Below, piece by piece: positions 11,455 through 23,245 of a stretch of DNA of 64,000 nt. Each line of letters begins with the position of its first letter. Within the stretch, counting starts at the first letter, position 1. The notes below the pieces were generated by a model that had not been told where the DNA came from, made no database searches, and saw only the letters and a program-made list of their open reading frames with translations. The stretch is from Galerina marginata (Eukaryota > Basidiomycota > Agaricomycetes > Agaricales > Galerinaceae). Made by a program: the position numbers and the translations under genes. The DNA lies in contig JAECYW010000012.1 in NCBI GenBank assembly GCA_023014335.1, positions 124,001-188,000 of the forward strand, given 5' to 3'.

Positions 11455-11777
11455 CTGTACTATTTCATTCAATTCGGCAGGCATCGTGACGCGTTACCGC
11501 CCTGCCGAAAATTTGATTTCGGCGACCGCAGAAAGTGGGCGTGACGTGCCAAAAATTTCGGCAACCTAGCGCCGCAGGCCGAAAAATTTTGCTATATTGA
11601 GGCGGCTACCACCAAATGGTTTCGGCTACCACCAAATGGTTTCGGCTACCACCAAATGGTTTCGGCTACCACCAAATGGTTTCGGCGCTGGGTTAGGAGC
11701 GCCGTTACCAGCGTTACATTTCGGCGATTTTGAGGGCCGCGTGACGCGTTACTGCCGAATTGAATGAAATGGTACAG
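11455..11777. mobile_element. MITE with 26-bp terminal inverted repeats and TA target site
   Basis: The left end CTGTACTATTTCATTCAATT... (11455-11480) and the right end reverse complement agree at 25 of 26 positions. Both ends are flanked by TA (11453-11454 and 11778-11779), the target-site signature of Tc1/mariner-type elements. GTGACGCGTTAC occurs just inside both ends in inverted orientation. The 323-bp element has no open frame and so is non-autonomous. Its core is rich in TTCGGC motifs and contains a perfect four-copy 20-bp tandem repeat. Confidence 0.88.
11604..11683. repeat. Four perfect 20-bp tandem repeats inside the MITE
   Basis: The unit GGCTACCACCAAATGGTTTC occurs four times without a mismatch at 11604, 11624, 11644 and 11664. 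Each unit contains the near-palindrome ACCAAATGGT. Perfect identity in non-coding DNA suggests recent expansion. Confidence 0.95.
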
Positions 11778-12167
11778 TACATTCGCCAGTCATAAAACCC
11801 TTCGACTTCGTCCGCCGGAATTTCACCTTTTACCCATTCAAATTTCAAGCACCCGCACTGAGGTCGCAAGAAGGGACTCAAGACTGAGATTAGCACCTGA
11901 TTGAGCTATTTTACAACCACTGGCAGTGGCAGGTCAAGCTACAAGCTTCAAGCTCAAGTCCAAGCGTTGCAGGGGTAATTACATAATACTCTTGTCGCTA
12001 AATTAGGAACTCTGACAGCACCCCTCTTCTTCTCCACCCTCGTTTCACGTTCATCTCCACCCCTGCATCGCCTTTTTTCTCCTTTTATCTTTCCATCTCT
12101 CTTTCTTTCTTTCTTTCTCTCCCTCCTTATCTTTGGCCTTCTACTCTTCTTTGTCGTCGGTCGCAGG
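11778..12167 (+). promoter_or_regulatory. RHEB 5' flank with pyrimidine-rich leader
   Basis: From about 12020 to 12160 the plus strand is dominated by CTTT/CTCC runs ending in CGCAGG directly before the RHEB ATG. CT-rich tracts ahead of the start are common in highly expressed fungal genes. No TATA box is obvious. Confidence 0.4.
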
Positions 12168-13112
12168 ATGGCTACAAACGCTCTAAAGAAACGAAAAATT
12201 GCGGTTCTTGGCTCGAGGTCGGTCGGTGAGTACTTGTTCCGTAATCTCTCTGGTTATCTTGCTCGCCCTCCGAGCTCCGGGCATCGGGCGTTGCGTCGGG
12301 GAAGCTTCTCTTCGAACTCTTCGCTTATGCAACTTTTTTGATTTCGTTAACAGGCAAATCATCGCTCGTAAAGCAGTTCATAGAGGTATGGCAACAGTTG
12401 CTCTCCATTCTGGCCGACTTTCTCAATACTAGAGGTGTTCTAGAACCACTTCGTCGACTCGTATTACCCTACTATCGAATCGACCTTTGCCAAGAGCGTG
12501 GTGTACAAGGGCGTCGAGTATGACTGTCACATCATTGACACCGCTGGACAGGTGTGTCCAGGTGTCCTATCCATCATTGTCGTAATCTTATCGTCATATT
12601 TTCTCCATTCCAGGACGAGTACTCGCCGATCAACTCACAATACGCCATCGGGATACACGGCTACGTACTCGTCTACTCGATCACCTCCCGGAATTCGTTC
12701 AACATGATCCAAATCGTGCATGACAAGATCGTCGACTTCTGTGGGGTGTCTAAGATCCCTTGTGTGATTGTGGGCTCGAAGTGCGATCTGTCCATGTCGT
12801 GCGTTCTTCCTCTCATCATAATTTTATATTTCGGACTGCTGACGTATTTGCAGACGTCAGGTGGATTCGAAGGACGGTGAGAAGCTGGCCAAAGAAAATG
12901 ACTGTGCGTGGATAGAGACGAGTGCCAAGAATAATATCAACGTCGGTGAGTCCTTGTTTTTGTTGCTTGCCAGCTTAGCTTTCGATGAACTGTTGGCTTA
13001 TCTATTTCTCATTTGTCTAGGCAAAGTCTTCGAGCTCTGCCTACAGGAAATCGAAAAGATGGCATCGCCGAATCAAGCTGACCCTCCAGCAAAGCAGTGT
13101 ATGATCATGTAG
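12168..13112 (+). CDS. RHB1: RHEB small GTPase
   Basis: Six exons: 12168-12225, 12354-12385, 12444-12551, 12614-12798, 12854-12945 and 13021-13112, all phase-consistent, giving 188 residues. The P-loop reads GSRSVGKSS with the Arg-Ser pair typical of RHEB rather than Gly12-Gly13 of RAS. The switch I/effector region has YYPTIESTF, switch II begins DTAGQDEYS, the base-recognition motif is GSKCDL, and ETSAKNN is the G5 motif. The C terminus CMIM is a CaaX farnesylation box. RHEB activates TORC1 on endomembranes when GTP-bound and is switched off by TSC2. The gene lies in tandem with ARPC5, 452 bp away. Confidence 0.96.
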
Positions 13113-13564
13113 AATTATGCTTATTTGACCCGATAAGTTATGTTGCGTTATATCTTTGTCTTGTTGGTTTCTGTACTACATATCCCAGACTTTCTATTCT
13201 ATCTCTATTTCCTGTCGATATCGTCGCACTTCCAAGTTCCACCTATGTAGAATGTACCCGGGGACGGATAATTTATTTCTATGGTTGCAAGGTTGTTTAC
13301 TGCTTTCTTGAACACATCCATTGAACAGCTTCAATTTACTGATTTGAATGCACTGGCTACGTTCGGGCAAGGTTCGGAGAATTACTCTATCTAGAAGATT
13401 ATCTGATTAGCTTTGGGTTAGCTATCTAAAGGTCCTGAATAATAAAGCCAAATATAAATCCGCTGCAAACGTTGTGCTCGCCTCTGTGCCATTATCCGGA
13501 GTGGGAACCCTTGTATCCAAACCACCACCACCACCACCCCCATCCGATATTGCTTGAGAGAACC
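13113..13564. other. Short RHEB-ARPC5 intergenic region
   Basis: Serves as RHEB 3' flank and ARPC5 promoter. A run of CCACCA repeats at 13520-13540 lies in the ARPC5 leader. No RNA gene or TATA box was recognised. Confidence 0.5.
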
Positions 13565-14316
13565 ATGGCCAGCGCCTTCCGCAAGATCGATATTGACATC
13601 TACGACGAAGATGTGCTTCACGAGGAGGAGCTCTACGAGGCGGACTCTCGCGATCCATTAGAGGTGCTTGAAGACGCGAAACAGAGGCAGGGGATGGTGA
13701 GGGGTATGCTTGCCAAGTGAGTATTTAGGTCCGCTCTTTTGTCCCCGACCTGCTTCTGCCATGTTCTCTGGAAGTCCTCTTTGCGGAATGTATAGATCAG
13801 CACGGTGGTCGCCTATTACTGGAAAATGCTAACCGACTTGTATTTCCATGCTTTGCTTCGATAATCTAGGAACGATATTCCAGGTGCACTGACTGTCATA
13901 CTCGACAACGCGCCGTACGGGCCTACCGTCGATGAAGCGAAAGTACGCACACATTAACCTCCGTAGTCTGTTCTTTCCTCATCATTTATTATCAGGAAAT
14001 AACCCTCCAATCCTTGCTCACGATCCTAAACACCACCAAAGCTGCCGAAATACCAGGGGTTATTAAGGCGCTCTCGCCTGACACGCAGGATACGCTGATG
14101 AAATATCTCTACAAGGGCATGGCGATGCCCGGCTGGGCAGATATCAGCGCCAGTGTACTGCTTGGGTGGCATGAGAAGGTCGGTTTTGTTTTGAATATTG
14201 CTTAAACGTTTGGTTGGAATTTGAAGAGCTGACTTCTTTTATTTCCGTTATAGCTGACCGAAGTTGCTGGTGTAGGATGTATTGTGCGGACTATGACGGA
14301 TCGGAGAAGGGTATAG
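13565..14316 (+). CDS. ARC15: Arp2/3 complex subunit 5 (p16-ARC)
   Basis: Four exons: 13565-13716, 13870-13942, 13996-14178 and 14254-14316, encoding 156 residues (human ARPC5 has 151). The N terminus has FRKIDIDIYDEDVL. The C-terminal half carries the family's MKYLYKGMA, LLGWHEK and GVGCIVRTMTDRR signatures. ARPC5 is one of the seven subunits of the actin-nucleating Arp2/3 complex and links the ARPC1 subunit to the ARPC4 core at cortical actin patches. The start is the first ATG in a consistent frame, in an ACCATGG context. Confidence 0.95.
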
Positions 14317-14921
14317 AGAAGTAAATATGCGGATATGGAGATGACACCTAGATTCCATGCTGGATGTCCGAATCGAATGCCTTTTTTATTCTCGTCTGCT
14401 GCTCCTCTAAGCTCCTATTCTGGACTTCAACCACAGGTTTATGAAAAGATCGCCTTCAAATGTTCTCTCGTGATCGATCTGAATACTCGCCTTTCCAAGG
14501 ATCAATTCAGCGTCACATTTGCTGTAATTTGGGCACCGTGATGTACTCTTCCATCAGACGGATCGTCTTACTGTAACCGGTGAGTCACATTATGGGATAG
14601 AAATTGGGCCTGCTGAAATTCTTCCAGACCGCTCACAGACTAAATTCGGTTAGAAGGAACGTCCCATTTTTATATCGAAACTGCCACTATAAGTAGTGGA
14701 AATGGCGTTCCTTTACCGAAACAGCGGACGAGGATGCTATCTCTGACAGCGACACAATTGAAAACTCCAAGGAACACATATGTATGACTCCTCATGTCCA
14801 ACCTTGGCTGACCGCAGACGATGGATCTAGTTGCATATCGCTTTTGGTGTTCAACCGCGATCATCTACAAAAGAGGGATTGGTGTCGTGTTTGCCAGTGG
14901 CCTTTATTTCCTTCCGCTATC
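14317..14921. other. Intergenic with small nested hairpin
   Basis: No gene recognised. At 14656-14711 GGAACG(T)CCCATTT pairs with AAATGGCGTTCC, and CCACTATAAGTAGTGG forms a second stem inside. The resulting foldback of about 56 bp has no flanking duplication, so I leave its origin open. Confidence 0.4.
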
Positions 14922-16263
14922 ATGGTCAATAGGGAGCAAGATGTGCTTGAGCTGTTGCCACCCTCGCTCACGAAAACTCTTCATTTGAGCCTAATGCTGC
15001 GATCATCGTCCGATGGGCTAGCGGCTTTACAACCCTGGATCACGAGCGACAGAAAGTGAGTTGTTTCAATGGGCGGTATCCGACCACTCCCGTTTGCATT
15101 ACTTAAAAAGTTGCAGCGCGGTCTCAGAGAAGATCTTACCGATTGTCCAGGAAGTACGGAGACAAAGCCAAGGATACCATGAAGCCCTAACTCTAAGTGG
15201 CGTCGTTGCTCAAGATGGTTTTAACTGGGCAGTTGACATGGAGGAGTATTCCAATGCGCTGCAGAGGGGATCGTATGACAAAGAACTATTGAGGGGCTAT
15301 GTATCACTCATGAGGAGAGGAGCAAGAGACGCACAACAGCGAGCTCAGCATGTAGCCGGAAAGTTTCGAGCTGTGAGCGAAGGGCTTCGCCGAGTGAGTA
15401 CAGCATCAGACTATATTTTACATCATTCTGTGACTATTAATTCTTCGAGGTTTCGAGCAGTGCCAAAGCAGAATTAGCCTCTTCATTGGCCAGCGCTGGA
15501 GCATCCGCGACCCTAATAGTTGCCAACCAAGCATCCAGTGAGGTCCGAAAGGAGGTCACCTCAGTCGGCACCGGCATTTTGTCAGCTTTTATATTCGCTG
15601 GAACGGCTATAGCTGGTGCTCCTCTCGCAGTGGCTGCCATCGGGGCAGTTGGCATCGCGAAAACCATTGGCTATACAATAAACAAAGCTGACGAAGCCAC
15701 CACCGACGTTGTGAATTCTGGTACGTGGTAAACATTGAGGGATGATTTTTTTTTGACTGGCAGCATTTAGTGTTGGCACAACATGTGGTAGGTGAACTCG
15801 AAGGGGCAGCGAAACTTGGGCCAGTTGTTATTGGCGTAAATGTTTGTATACTTCACCCCTTTTGCCTATCCGCATTTCTGACTTTCCCAAGCTTATTATA
15901 CAGCATGTTGATGTCGCAGTCAAATGGTGGGGAGACATGGATACCGAGCTTGAGGCGATCGAGGCAAAGATTGCACGTTTCGAGGGTCAGGACTTGTCGG
16001 TTTTGTACCTACCTTATGTGAGTTGACAAGGATGACGGCGTTCACGCTTCTGACTTATTGTGGGCCAGCGGCTTATTAATAATGCGGTCCAATGCCTTAG
16101 GCAAATGTGGTCGTTCAATTCTTCGTTCAATATGGAGAATAGGCCTTCCGATCGACAAATGGATATCGGTTCTATTCGAGCAAACATTGGAATTATCAAA
16201 TCTTCCATCAAACAGCGCAAAGAAGATTTCAGGGAATACAAAAATGAGGTTCAAGTGTTTTAA
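14922..16263 (+). CDS. All-helical protein with central hydrophobic hairpin (alpha-pore-former-like)
   Basis: Six exons: 14922-15055, 15117-15393, 15450-15720, 15771-15841, 15904-16017 and 16069-16263; every phase closes, giving 353 residues and a TAA stop. Predicted secondary structure by eye is almost entirely helix. Long amphipathic helices surround a hydrophobic hairpin of about 45 residues in exon 3, rich in Ala, Gly, Ile and Val and broken by a Gly-Ala-Pro turn. The C terminus is another long charged helix. There is no signal peptide. Length and layout resemble ClyA/Hbl/Nhe and XaxAB-type alpha-pore-forming proteins, but no family motif is conclusive. Alternatives are a membrane-remodelling or tether protein. 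Function unproven. Confidence 0.65.
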
Positions 16264-16681
16264 ATCGTCAACTCATTCTGTCATTTCTAACTATGATTTG
16301 GCTAGGTTAAAAACCTTCAGGTCAGGTATCCCCCTGCGTTGACGAACTAGTCGTAGAAAGTCTTCACAACCAGGTGTATAGTATTGTAATTTTTTTTGGG
16401 TCCTGATAACTTGAAAAAAGAATGTATGAACATTCCTTCTAACTTGAGTCAACCTTTACGAAGAATTGAAGGATTCCATATTCATGGTTGAGTAGGCCAC
16501 TGGCATGCAGCCCGTTACATAAATCAGATCCTCTTTCCAATATTACGGACTACCCAAGTTCTCCGTTATATTGGTAGTAACAAGAATTTTCTTGGAGTTA
16601 ACGAGATGTTTCAGCAAAGTGCCGCGAACGTGCTATACATGTATTCCACAAAGCTTTGCTCAAGGTCAATAAATTTAAACT
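16264..16681. other. Intergenic between converging genes
   Basis: AT-rich 3' flanks of the helical-protein gene and TAH18. No gene or repeat recognised. Confidence 0.5.
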
Positions 16682-19027
16682 TCAACTCCAGCATTCCTCT
16701 ATTAGCCTGCCCTCCCTAACCATCAAGTCCACGTACTTCCTAGCCTCTTCAGCAGAATACCCGCCGTGCTTCTCAGCAGCGAATGCCACGGCGTCTTTTA
16801 CAGCAGCGGGCATCTTGTTCGAGGACCTGGATACAACATGATACAATAAAATGCATCGCCGCCAATCAATTCTTGGCCCAGAAAAGAGAATGAAATAAAA
16901 CGAGATCCCACCCAGAAATAAGAAGCCACCCTTTATGTTCCCCCACGAGCCTCCAGATCTGCTCCGCGTCCTGGCGGATCAGATCTTGGACGTAGGTCCG
17001 CTTCTCGCCTTCTGGTCCGTCGCGCGAAAAGGCGGCACGGTAGTGCAGATGCTGCGAGCTGGAGTAGCCGTGCCATTCTGAGCCGTAGTGCTGATCTTGA
17101 GAGGCGGATCTACATCCAAAATATAGCGTGTTTGCTGAAGTAATTACAGTGATTAGAGGCCAACGAAAAAGAGACATTGAGAGAAGGAGGGAAGGATGGG
17201 GAGAGGGAGGGGTAACGTACAATGCGAGCCGGAAGATATTCGTTGCTCAATGACGGATCGCATGGGAGCAATCCCGGTCCCTGGACCGACACTGATGACG
17301 GGTGTGTCGTTCCTGGCTGGAAGTTTTATCAAACCCTTTTTTATGCCGATAAGAAGCGTGTCGCCTGATAAACTAGTCATTACAAAGCGGTCTGGAGAAG
17401 ATCAAATTTGCACACCTGGTTTCAGAGCGGAGAGGTAAGAGGTGCAGACCCCCTTTCTAGGAACCTTTAGCTTTGTGCGGTACTTGACGATAGCGACGCA
17501 TAGGTGGATTTGATGGGGGTGTTTCTATAGACAAAAATGTTCAGTACAGGTTATTGGGATTTGAAACATTCGAGCCAGGAAAGAAAAGGAGACAAACTTT
17601 CACAGAGCTGGCTATCGAAAATTCTCTAGGCCTCAGTGGAGGAAAGACATCGAAAATATAATCTCTCGGTATCTTCACATGTCGAAATTCGGCTAGAACT
17701 TCATGAATTGTCCGCCGTACGCCATGACAATATTCATACAACTCGTCCTGAATGACGTTAACCGACAGACGGATCAGCCGCGTATGGAGGTCAGGGAATT
17801 CCAAACTTTACCAACCGCTCCTGCAGGGGAAAGGAATTCATCCAGTTTCTCCCTCTCAAGTTCGTCCGACGTGAAATGCCGGATAAACTGGAAGAAGGAC
17901 CGCCGTGGTACGGCGTTGAAGTCGAGGAAGCGTGTAAACAAGATTCGGAGAGTTGTCATTTTGGGGAGGTGATCGGGAAGGGATTGGTCTGGGGAATGGT
18001 CAGGGTCGGTTGGAGAAAAGGATGTGAATTTACCTTGCATTGACTGTGATATCTCGAATGGCTGGTCTGCTGTGTCCTTCCAGTTCATTGTAGATAGGAA
18101 AGAATCGACGTCTGCCGATGATGCTGATGGGTGAATCACCGCAACATCTCCTGGGTCATATCTTAATCCACAATTAAATGAGTATTCGATAGCAACAAGG
18201 TTTCGCAATGGCTTACTGGATATTGTCCTCGAGGTCAAACTCGAGATGGCGAACGTCCTGATACCAGTCAGCAGCTGTGATTCGGTCATTCGTTTTTACG
18301 ACCGCAGCATGGTATTGCAGATCTGACTTCAAGGGATCCGACAGCTCCGGTGCAGATTGTGACGTCGCTGTCAACGATACTCGAGCAGGTGGAAGGGCGT
18401 TGGCGGATGTGATTTCAATGCCGGCTGGTAATGGGGATATTTCAAGCAGCGTATTAAGCAGTCCGTCTGCCCATGGCTCAAGAGCGCCATCTATCCTGAG
18501 TAAAAAAGTAATAAGTGCTTGTCATTGCCAAAATCGTGCTTAGGTATTCCTCACCCTAGTGGATGTTGCTCATCGCCCTCCCCACGCACATAGAACTCGG
18601 AAGCGCCTAAGGACTCTAGTCTCCTTGACAACTTCTTTGCTGCCCAACAGAACTTTTCGTATGCCGTATCCCCTAGCCCGAACACAGAGAAGAACAGGTC
18701 TTCGAACGTGTCGGGTGGCAGGTCTCCCCGGAGAAGGTTGGTCCAGAACGGTGTCATTGCACGCGGTTCGACACCAGACCCTGTAGTCGATACGACGAAC
18801 ACGACGATGCTCTCCGAGAGAAGGTCTGGCTTTTGTACGTTCAGCGTTACAATTCGCGGACAAATTGTTTAGCGCACCAATGAAAAAGCGTCGATGCTGG
18901 TGATACGACATTGAAACCCTATCCTGCGACATTGACGAGCGATGTAGTCGGCTGCATCTTGTGCATTTCCGGTTTCCGTTGCGTAGATTATGGACAGACT
19001 CCGACCCTCGTCGTCCGTCGTTGACAT
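16682..19027 (-). CDS. TAH18: NADPH-dependent diflavin oxidoreductase
   Basis: About nine short exons on the minus strand, starting at the ATG at 19027 and stopping at 16682-16684 after the terminal EECWS. The order is FMN flavodoxin domain ([11 protein letters not shown] near residues 14-24; [25 protein letters not shown]), linker with [15 protein letters not shown] domain ([41 protein letters not shown]) and NADPH domain ([24 protein letters not shown]). TAH18 passes electrons from NADPH to the Fe-S protein DRE2 in cytosolic iron-sulfur assembly. A 45-bp phase-neutral intron at about 18022 is uncertain. The gene is divergent from LCL3, with starts 153 bp apart. Confidence 0.94.
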
Positions 19028-19180
19028 GAATTTCTTTTTATCAGATAAGGGAGATTTGATGAGGAAGAATAGAAAGAGATTCGTGGGAGAGACACTTACC
19101 AGTCCGACAGTGGCGGTGACACTGCCGACCCTATTTACCTCTCAACGTCGTCCTTTATTCTCGTAATCTCGGAGAGCCTT
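19028..19180. promoter_or_regulatory. Bidirectional promoter, TAH18/LCL3
   Basis: Only 153 bases separate the two divergent start codons, so both transcription start regions must lie here or inside the leaders. No TATA box is visible, consistent with housekeeping promoters. Confidence 0.7.
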
Positions 19181-20384
19181 ATGGCTGGCATACCATGGCC
19201 TTCCTGGGTCAAGGGTGAGAAGAAAGATTCAGCTGCTCGAAACCGCGATGCCCTGACGCAACTGAAAAAGAAATTCGACGCGTTACCGCAATCATTGGCT
19301 ATATTGACGATTTTCGCACTGGGATCCGCGACCGCTATCTCTACAAGCCTGGTTTACAAGAGATATGGAAGGAGGATACGGAATAGTGAATGGATTACAC
19401 CCAAATTGCTGACAAGGAAACGCTGGTTGAAAGGTGTGGTAACCAGGTGCGTTCACTGCGTTGTCCATCTTCTGGCGTTGTGCCTAACTAAAAATCCATT
19501 TTGAAAGTGTCGGAGACGCGGATAACTTTCGGTTATTCCATACACCGGCTCTTGGATTCTATACGTTTCCATTTAAATTCAGGAGCATACCCTCACTCTC
19601 CAAAGGTAGACAAACCTAATTCTTTGAATCCACTTTGTCTAATGTAACAATGCGATCTCCAGATCTAAAGAACGAGACCCTTCACATTCGGATAGCCGGC
19701 GTCGACGCCCCAGAGGTACTTGCACCATGATCCTCTTCCAGGGTTCGAAGTTTACAATTTGAAGACTGCACATTTTGGAAAAGCAGCGCAACCATATTCA
19801 GCCGAAAGCCTTGCTTGGCTTCGCGACCGCATTTTGGGCAAGAAGGTTTATTGTCAACTTCTGCGGAGAGATCAATATTCGCGTATAGTAATTGAATTTC
19901 AATCCTGTACATGGTTTCTCTTACGATGTCCATTCTTTCTTCCAGGTTGCTCAAGTACATCTGGCCCCTCGCATCTTACCAGGGTTTCTGTTTCATGGAA
20001 AAGATCTTTCAGCGGAAATGCTCAAAGCAGGGTCTGCTACAGTTTATGAACAGGTACGTATTTTCCTTCCTTGCTTTCTGTCGCCTCGATGTCATAACGT
20101 CTTAGGCGGGCGCCGAATATGGAAAACTAGGAAAGGAAGGTTACCTCCGGCTAGAAGCTGAAGCAAAGTGAGTGGAGACTCGTTCCCCGGCTCCCAGCTG
20201 CTAACGGCATGTTTTCCACAGGGCTGCCCGGAGAGGAATGTGGAAAGGTGGCAAACTCGTAGAGACACCGGCAGAGTATAAACGACGGCACGCGTCAGCT
20301 ACATCTCTCGAGGAAGCAGAAGCCGGAAAGCCCTCCTCGCCAACACCAAAGAAGAGCTGGCTCCGACGCCTGTTTTCTGGTTGA
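19181..20384 (+). CDS. LCL3: LCL3 membrane-anchored SNase-like endonuclease
   Basis: Seven exons (19181-19446, 19508-19605, 19663-19715, 19765-19887, 19946-20053, 20106-20167 and 20222-20384) close in phase to 290 residues. An N-terminal membrane segment ([17 protein letters not shown]) precedes a staphylococcal-nuclease fold. [23 protein letters not shown] and the RRDQYSRI arginine region match the calcium and phosphate-binding blocks of the family. AHFGK and QPYSAES are LCL3 signatures. The C-terminal tail is basic (KKSWLRRLF). Yeast Lcl3 is mitochondrial and membrane-bound; its physiological substrate is not settled. Confidence 0.93.
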
Positions 20385-20673
20385 GTATTCGATAACCTGC
20401 TCAGGGTCTTATTAAAGAGCGACCTGTACCACTCGCAATTATATGATAGCCATTGATTTTGCCCTGCATTTTTTCAGACAGTTAGTATGACATGACGGCG
20501 CCGAATCATGGGCACCCACTGACACACTGTCTGCGTGTAGTCATATGCTCGGGAGTCCACAACCCACAACTTGGCCAGTCTTTTCTCAGCTGTATTTAAC
20601 GTAAAATAAGTATCTGATTGTTATCGAGACTTTGACGCCCACAAGGATTTTTTTAAAAGGATAAACACCGACA
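20385..20673. other. Short intergenic region
   Basis: LCL3 3' flank and F-box gene promoter; nothing else recognised. Confidence 0.5.
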
Positions 20674-21941
20674 ATGCCTCTGGATATACCCCCAGAAATG
20701 ATACCCTCAGGCTCACCGCTTCCTATAGAGCTCATGGAGCAGATCTTCGCCGAGCTCAATTCCGACGACTGGTCGAGCCTCAAAGCTTGCTCCCTTCTGT
20801 CCCATACCTTCCTCTCTCTGCCTAGAAAATATCTCTTCCGAAACGTCACAATCGCATTGGAGCCAGATATGCTCAGCAACGAAGAACAAACCAGCGACGA
20901 AGAAAAAAGTTCTGCATGTCAGTTCTTATCTTTCCTTGCCTCCGACCCAGACGTGGGTTCCTGCATTTATAGTATGCGTCTCCACCACCCTTCAAACCTT
21001 GTTGGCGCGCCGGCGTCAGGGTGGTCAACAGCTTCGAGAGAATTGGCATCTATACTTCCAAGGTTGACACGGCTGCATCATTTGATTGTTCAGTCTTCAT
21101 TTCTTTCAGATTGGACGATGTTTCAGGATAGCCTCAGACAGGTTATCATTCGTTTTCATCACATCCCGACACTCCATCATCTCGAGTTACACCACCTAGG
21201 AACAACTCGAGACGAGTTGCTGACGGCAAAAAGAATCCGCCGATTGACGCTAGTCGGGCTATATGCAAAACCACCAGAAACCCCAATGCCTGCATCCGTC
21301 TTGAATCCTAAAGCGGCAATCGAAGACTCGGTCCCGGGCCCACAACCGGAAATTTTGTTACTCCACGACCTATCCATAACACTGAAAGGTCCAGAAACGG
21401 GGACACTCATGTTCAGTGTCGCTAGAGGTGCAGCAGCTACTCTTAAGTCGCTGAAATGGCTGTCTAGTCCGTATATTGGTGAGTGGTATTATGCGTCTGC
21501 CAAGCAATAGCAAGAGGAGATTGATTGCGTTGTACAGAATCACAAGATACATGCATAGATAAAATCGACCTCCAAGTCCTCCATTCACTCTGTTTCTTTA
21601 CGGTCTGCGTTCCCCTGGACGGAGCCTCTATTTCTGGACTCGCCGGTCTATTTCAAGGGGTTGGCGAGAAAAGCAAACTGGAAGGCATAGAAATCGTATG
21701 CGACTATCAGAATCTCCCACAAGAAGAAAGCGTATCGTCGTGGAATTGGGAGAGTTTAGACGAGGCACTCACGAGTGCTCCGTATACAACTTTACAAGAA
21801 GTTAAAATCAGTGTGAAGAAGATAATATTCCCAAAACATAGGCCCTCCAGAGATCACGAAATTCATTCTTACGAAGCTTTGTCGCTATTTCGAAGTAGGC
21901 TTCCTACAGTGCTTGCGAGAGGGTTATTTTTGGATATCTGA
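20674..21941 (+). CDS. F-box-like protein
   Basis: Two exons, 20674-21478 and 21538-21941, with a 59-bp intron; 402 residues. Residues 14-45 (LPIELMEQIFAELNSDDWSS followed by LKACSLLSHTFL) are a typical basidiomycete F-box-like start, continuing into RKYLFRNVTI. The rest resembles the weakly conserved leucine-rich region of expanded agaricomycete F-box families, thought to select substrates for SCF ubiquitin ligases. The specific target is unknown. The gene is divergent in sequence from the F-box-like gene at 43709. Confidence 0.8.
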
Positions 21942-22134
21942 TGCTAGCACATATAACTATAACTGAGCAGACACTCAAAAGTAGGACTGGGGCTATAGAA
22001 AATAGATTGGTTTTACGGGTCAACGTTTTCTCCTTGCATCAATGCATCAAGGTCAAATGACCCACAGATGACTTGCCGATCAATTGCACACTTTACAAGA
22101 AATTGAGATAGATATAAACCGTCTTCAGCTTAAC

Positions 22135-23245
22135 CACGTCGTCCACTTATTTTTCTGCCCCACTACGACCTGTGCAATTTCACGAGCGACAATGCGATCG
22201 GCCTGCTCGCTGGGGTGAAGCTCATCAAACCTAGAAAACGACAAGAATTAAAAGCCGTCTCTTAGAACCTGTTGCCCGATAAAAACGTACCATAAGAAAC
22301 TGTCTCTGTCGGTTCCCGTCGCGGTTGTGCACGTCCCGGTGTTTCCGTTTAATGGGAAAACGCAAGCATTAACAGAGCCAGTGACGTTTAGCGGAGCAGT
22401 GCCATTCAAATAAAGTGCTGGGTGTGCGAACATGTCGGCGAAGAGGCTGTGAGAGTCGAAGATTCCTATAAATTGTGCTGTCAGACAAATTAAGGTAGGT
22501 AAAATTGGGACTACCAACCGATGTGGGCCTCATGGAGTGTGGGGGCGAGAGCTTGAAGCATAAGCTTCGTCAATGCATTCCCAGAAAGTACGAGCTCCGC
22601 CATAAATACACTCCATTCAGTCGAGTTACGCTCTGCACTCCAGTAGCGATTGGGATAAGAAACGGGAGCGTAAAGTGGCACTGTTTCCAGCGGAATCATC
22701 TATAAGTAGATTTGAATCGGTCAATTTTATCAGGTCTAGCTTCGGAAAAGACTCACGTTTTGGAACAGGAAATTCCGTGCTCCGCTGGCATACAACACCT
22801 TAACCCAGTTGATCATGCAGGTCGTCACGTCCACCAAGCTTGCTTTATCACTTCCCGTCAACAACGCATTGGATCCAACGTCATTTGTTCCTAGCCAGAG
22901 AGTGTATATGGTCTGTGCAGGATTCAAAGATCCTGGCCCTTTCTCGGGGGTCGCGTTGAAATATGCCGGTAATTGGCTCTCAAAGAGAGAAGGAAACGGG
23001 CGGAAGGTGATATTGTTCGAGCACGTAGCACCAGACCGAGCGAAGGGGAAGAGCTTCACTTTCGCGTAGCCCGAGGCGTAAATTGGCCAGGGAGTTCCCC
23101 CATCGGAGACTATGCCGACGTCCGTGTAGCTGTCACCAAATGTAACGAGGTTTTTTATCTGCCCAGGACCAACGCCAGCTCCGGCAACGATATGGGCAAC
23201 TGACAAGGCAACGGAGAAAAAAATTGTTCTGTATGATGTTGGCAT
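22135..23245 (-). CDS. Secreted GDSL/SGNH esterase (CE16-like), copy 1
   Basis: The start ATG is at 23245. Exon 1 is 22757-23245, with further introns at 22700-22756 and near 22483-22522 and 22248-22292, and the stop at 22135-22137. A 20-residue signal peptide ends at about AHIVAGAG. Block I is FGDSYTD with the nucleophilic Ser, block III is LGTNDVG, and block V is FDELHPSEQAD with the catalytic Asp and His. This matches CE16 acetyl esterases that deacetylate hemicellulose oligosaccharides outside the cell. Several Asn-X-Ser/Thr sites are present. The substrate is inferred from the family. Confidence 0.9.
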
